Below, in pieces: positions 61,777-64,000 of a stretch of 64,000 nucleotides of DNA. The stretch covers positions 1-64,000 of the forward strand of contig JAFTYJ010000048.1 of NCBI GenBank assembly GCA_017464745.1, read 5' to 3'. How positions within the stretch are numbered: the stretch's first letter is position 1; each line of letters starts with the position of its first letter. Below the pieces are notes generated by a model. The model did no database searches, was not told the DNA's origin, and worked only from the letters and a program-made list of their open reading frames with translations. The translations under genes were made by a program, and so were the position numbers. Origin of the DNA: Rikenellaceae bacterium (GTDB taxonomy: Bacteria > Bacteroidota > Bacteroidia > Bacteroidales > Rikenellaceae).

Positions 61777-62556
61777 TTATTCTGCCGCTTGGGGACTTTT
61801 GTGCGCAACGTAGAACAAATCGAAACACTCCGGAGAGATGCTCTCTACGCGGTAGTCGTCCATACGGATGCCGCACGTCAGGTCGGTGTTGGCCTTCAAC
61901 AGTCGGCGACGATTCAGACGGTTGAGAATGTCGTAGGGAATCTGTAATATCCATCGGGGCAGACGGTGTTGCAAATCGAGAATATCCCAGCGGGTGATGC
62001 GTTCAACCGAGGCGCGGTTGGCAGTGTAGTACTCCATAACCTTGGCATTGCCACTAACTCCCATAGGTTCAACCTTGTTGAAGCGGGTTTGCAGCAGGGC
62101 GGTGAACTCCTCGGGGGTGTACTCCCTGACGTGCCACGGGTTGCGGGTGAGCGACATCAGGCGGTTGGGGGTCGATACGATGAAACGGCCACCCGGACGC
62201 AGCACGCGCCATACCTCGTCCACCATTTTAACGTCGTCCTCGATGTGCTCGATAACCTGGAACGAAATTACGCAGTCCACACTCTCGTCGGCAATGCCCG
62301 TAAGAGGTGGAACGGTCATCTTGCGGAACTCCACATTGGCGTGTTGCGAAAGGTCGGCTCCGCAGTCGAATTTGTCGATTGTGATGAACTTCTCGGCACC
62401 CGGCGCCACCACGTCAATTCCATAGCCGCTGCCCGTGCCAATCTCCAACACCACACCTTCAATCATCTGTGCTGCCGTGTGGTAGGCCAGCAGCGAGCGT
62501 TGGAAAACGTAGTTATCCGACGCCTCGACCGATACTCTCTCTGCTGTTGCGCCCAT
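61777..62556 (-). CDS. Class I SAM-dependent methyltransferase
   Basis: 259-aa Methyltransf_11-type enzyme. Motif I VLEIGTGSGYGIDVV (about 36-50), the acidic end of strand 2 (ITIDKFD), DCVISFQVIEHIEDD (motif post-I with the CxxVxEH-type helix) and LRPGGRFIVSTPN are present. The C-terminal lid is basic with an LNRLNRRRLL run. Substrate unknown; similar proteins act on lipids, sugars or quinones. Its ATG overlaps the stop of the cvfB-like gene (TAATG), so translation is coupled. Confidence 0.87.
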   Translation of the reverse strand: MGATAERVSVEASDNYVFQRSLLAYHTAAQMIEGVVLEIGTGSGYGIDVVAPGAEKFITIDKFDCGADLSQHANVEFRKMTVPPLTGIADESVDCVISFQVIEHIEDDVKMVDEVWRVLRPGGRFIVSTPNRLMSLTRNPWHVREYTPEEFTALLQTRFNKVEPMGVSGNAKVMEYYTANRASVERITRWDILDLQHRLPRWILQIPYDILNRLNRRRLLKANTDLTCGIRMDDYRVESISPECFDLFYVAHKSPQAAE

Positions 62557-63392
62557 TATCTGATGAGTTTAATTCCGTTTTCGGTTTCGATAGCCTTGCC
62601 GCTCTTCATTAGTACGCCCAGCGAACGTTTGAACACCTTTTTGCTCATCTTGGTCAAGGCGGTCACCTCCTCGGGCGACGAGTGGTCGTTGATAGGCAAC
62701 ATACCGCCTGCACGCTCCAACATTTCGAGCAACTTCTCGGCTGAATGTTTCACCTCGTCGTAGCCTTGTTGTTGCAGCGACACGTCGATACGGCCGTCTT
62801 GTGTGATGAACTTCACATAGGCGGTCAGTCGGTCACCCACGGCTACGGGGCGGAACAGTTGGTTGTGATAGAGCATACCCCAGTGGCGGTTGTCGATGAC
62901 CACACGGAAACCGATGTCACTGCGCGAGGCCACCAGAATTTCGACCTTCTGACGGGGGCGTACACGGATGTCGAGGTTCGAAACGATGCTGCTCAACTTG
63001 CTTGTAGCCACCGTACGGCCTGTGATGTGGTCCTCATAGACATAGACCAGCACCTTGCCGCCTACCACCACCCCACCTTGTTGGTTGCGGTTGGGCAGGA
63101 ACAGGTCTTTGCCGAACAGGCCCCAATCGAGGAATGCTCCGTGTGGGGTTTTGTCCACCACTTCGAGCAGTGCAATGTCGCCCACTTTGGCGTGGGGAGT
63201 TTCGGTGGTAGCCACGAGTCGGTCTTCGGAGTCGTGATAGACAAACACCTCTTTGGTGTCGCCTACGCGGTCTTTCATCGACACATAGCGGTTGGGCAAC
63301 AACACTTCGTTGCCCTCGGTGTCGGCAAGGTAGAGTCCGAAATCCGAGATTCGGTTTACCGTCAGGGTATGGGTTCGTCCGGCGTTAATCAT
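62556..63392 (-). CDS. CvfB/YitL-type S1 RNA-binding protein
   Basis: 278-aa protein with three S1-like barrels (GLYLADTEGNEVLLPNRY; TPHGAFLDWGLFGKDLFLP; GFRVVIDNRHWGMLYHNQLF) and a C-terminal winged helix (EVTALTKMSKKVFKRSLGVLMKSGKA), the CvfB layout. In staphylococci CvfB affects virulence-gene expression; here it is a general RNA-binding regulator of unknown targets. The ATG at 63392 is chosen because the -7 element TACTTTTG (minus, 63414-63421) overlaps the upstream TTG start at 63416. Confidence 0.9.
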   Translation of the reverse strand: MINAGRTHTLTVNRISDFGLYLADTEGNEVLLPNRYVSMKDRVGDTKEVFVYHDSEDRLVATTETPHAKVGDIALLEVVDKTPHGAFLDWGLFGKDLFLPNRNQQGGVVVGGKVLVYVYEDHITGRTVATSKLSSIVSNLDIRVRPRQKVEILVASRSDIGFRVVIDNRHWGMLYHNQLFRPVAVGDRLTAYVKFITQDGRIDVSLQQQGYDEVKHSAEKLLEMLERAGGMLPINDHSSPEEVTALTKMSKKVFKRSLGVLMKSGKAIETENGIKLIR

Positions 63393-63413
63393 AATCTGGT
63401 GTATAATTTGCGA

Positions 63414-63421
63414 CAAAAGTA
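63414..63421 (-). promoter_or_regulatory. Promoter -7 of the cvfB-like operon
   Basis: TACTTTTG on the minus strand, giving a leader of about 15 nt to the ATG at 63392. Confidence 0.5.
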
Positions 63422-63530
63422 CAATATTCCGTGAGATTTTCGAAATATATACCTAAAATATTAAGGCCTTGATTGAGGTTTTTGTCGGTGCAAAATGCCG
63501 AAAAAACTTGCGAGGTCCGTGCGAATATCG

Positions 63531-63538
63531 TATCTTTA
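63531..63538 (+). promoter_or_regulatory. Possible uvrA promoter -7 element
   Basis: TATCTTTA, one base off consensus, 21 bases before the GTG at 63560. No LexA-type operator was recognised. Confidence 0.4.
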
Positions 63539-63559
63539 CGGGGTTAAACCGCTCGGAAA

Positions 63560-64000
63560 GTGGACGAAAAAATCATCATAGAGGGCGCTCGTGCCAATAA
63601 TCTCAAAAATGTGTCGCTCGAAATCCCGCGCGATAGTCTGGTTGTTGTGACTGGTCTGTCGGGCTCGGGCAAGTCGTCACTGGCTTTTGATACACTCTAT
63701 GCCGAGGGACAACGACGCTACCTCGAAACACTCTCGACCTATGCACGTCAGTTTGTCGGTACTATGGAGCGTCCCGATGTGGATTCGATTCGGGGATTGA
63801 GCCCCGTGGTGGCTATCGAACAGAAGACAACCTCCAAGAATCCGCGCTCGACCGTGGGTACCATTACCGAGGTGAGCGACTACCTCCGACTGCTCTATGC
63901 ACGTGCTTCGACAGCCTATTCACCCGTCACGGGCGAGGAGATGATTCACTACACCGATGCCCAAATTCTGGAACTCATAACCACAGGTTTCAGTGGCCGA
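63560..64000 (+). CDS. uvrA: Excinuclease ABC subunit A (5' part)
   Basis: DNA-damage sensor of nucleotide excision repair, cut by the window end after 147 codons. The GTG at 63560 starts [24 protein letters not shown]; the first Walker A is [19 protein letters not shown] (about 31-49) and [14 protein letters not shown], then [16 protein letters not shown], are UvrA signatures. GTG is the only suitable start near the conserved N-terminus. Confidence 0.93.
   Translation, partial: MDEKIIIEGARANNLKNVSLEIPRDSLVVVTGLSGSGKSSLAFDTLYAEGQRRYLETLSTYARQFVGTMERPDVDSIRGLSPVVAIEQKTTSKNPRSTVGTITEVSDYLRLLYARASTAYSPVTGEEMIHYTDAQILELITTGFSGR

Overview
The window is bacterial chromosome from a member of the order Bacteroidales. 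Three things point there: the repeated promoter element TAnnTTTG with an upstream TTG about 19-21 bases away, starts without clear Shine-Dalgarno sites, and the families present (Mfa/FimA-type fimbriae, BACON and DUF4465 lipoproteins, DUF4837, DUF3467, PspC-PadR-PspC). GC content looks near 50-55 percent by eye. A Rikenellaceae/Alistipes-like origin is possible but cannot be settled from this window. All three stop codons are used, including TAG at the end of rpsI, valS, xerD and cmk, so the code is standard.

Layout. 1-430: the end of a tRNA-Asp and a second copy of its 3' end 289 bp further on, resembling an att duplication. 429-3256: minus-strand ribosomal operon rplM-rpsI-rpsB-tsf with a structured 238-nt gap before rpsB. 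3341-25608: housekeeping and envelope genes (mntP, nitroreductase, ispF, pepD with an in-frame TAG, ArsB/NhaD-type transporter, M23-LysM peptidase, lon, valS, YeiH-type transporter, a choloylglycine-hydrolase-like enzyme, DUF4837, a deacetylase with ubiX, efp, nadB/xerD, DUF4465, PspC-PadR-PspC). 25609-35690: a fimbrial locus with a long non-coding upstream region, a leader RNA of about 340 nt, DUF3575, DUF3868/OmpA-like, Mfa1-type major subunit, Mfa2-type anchor, an accessory subunit and a 1119-aa DUF4906-like tip protein. 35907-38418: a CotH-family lipoprotein gene broken by one extra A. 38521-55930: aspS, tadA, TPR protein, lysE-cmk-ispH-rsmA, lnt-folC, DUF3467, a GH3 beta-glucosidase, TfoX-like protein, OmpA, folB, a PfkB-type kinase broken by an in-frame TAA, and a coiled-coil membrane protein. 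56197-59254: a BACON/FISUMP-like lipoprotein with strongly biased codons. 59255-59866: a non-coding island of degenerate repeats. 59931-64000: rpmE2, a pseudouridine synthase with a long disordered tail, a methyltransferase, cvfB-like gene and the 5' end of uvrA.

How it fits together. The fimbrial genes read as one assembly line: lipoprotein precursors are exported, probably cut after an Arg near the N-terminus, and polymerised from an outer-membrane anchor with accessory and tip subunits at the distal end. A hairpin after the major subunit and a long leader suggest RNA-level control, and a C8 tract upstream could vary expression. Lnt and the many lipoproteins, OmpA, the M23 peptidase and the PspC cluster make this an envelope-rich region. 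Three otherwise conserved genes (pepD, the CotH gene and the kinase) each carry one inactivating change, which means recent decay, strain variation or sequence error. Many divergent gene pairs share overlapping promoter elements.
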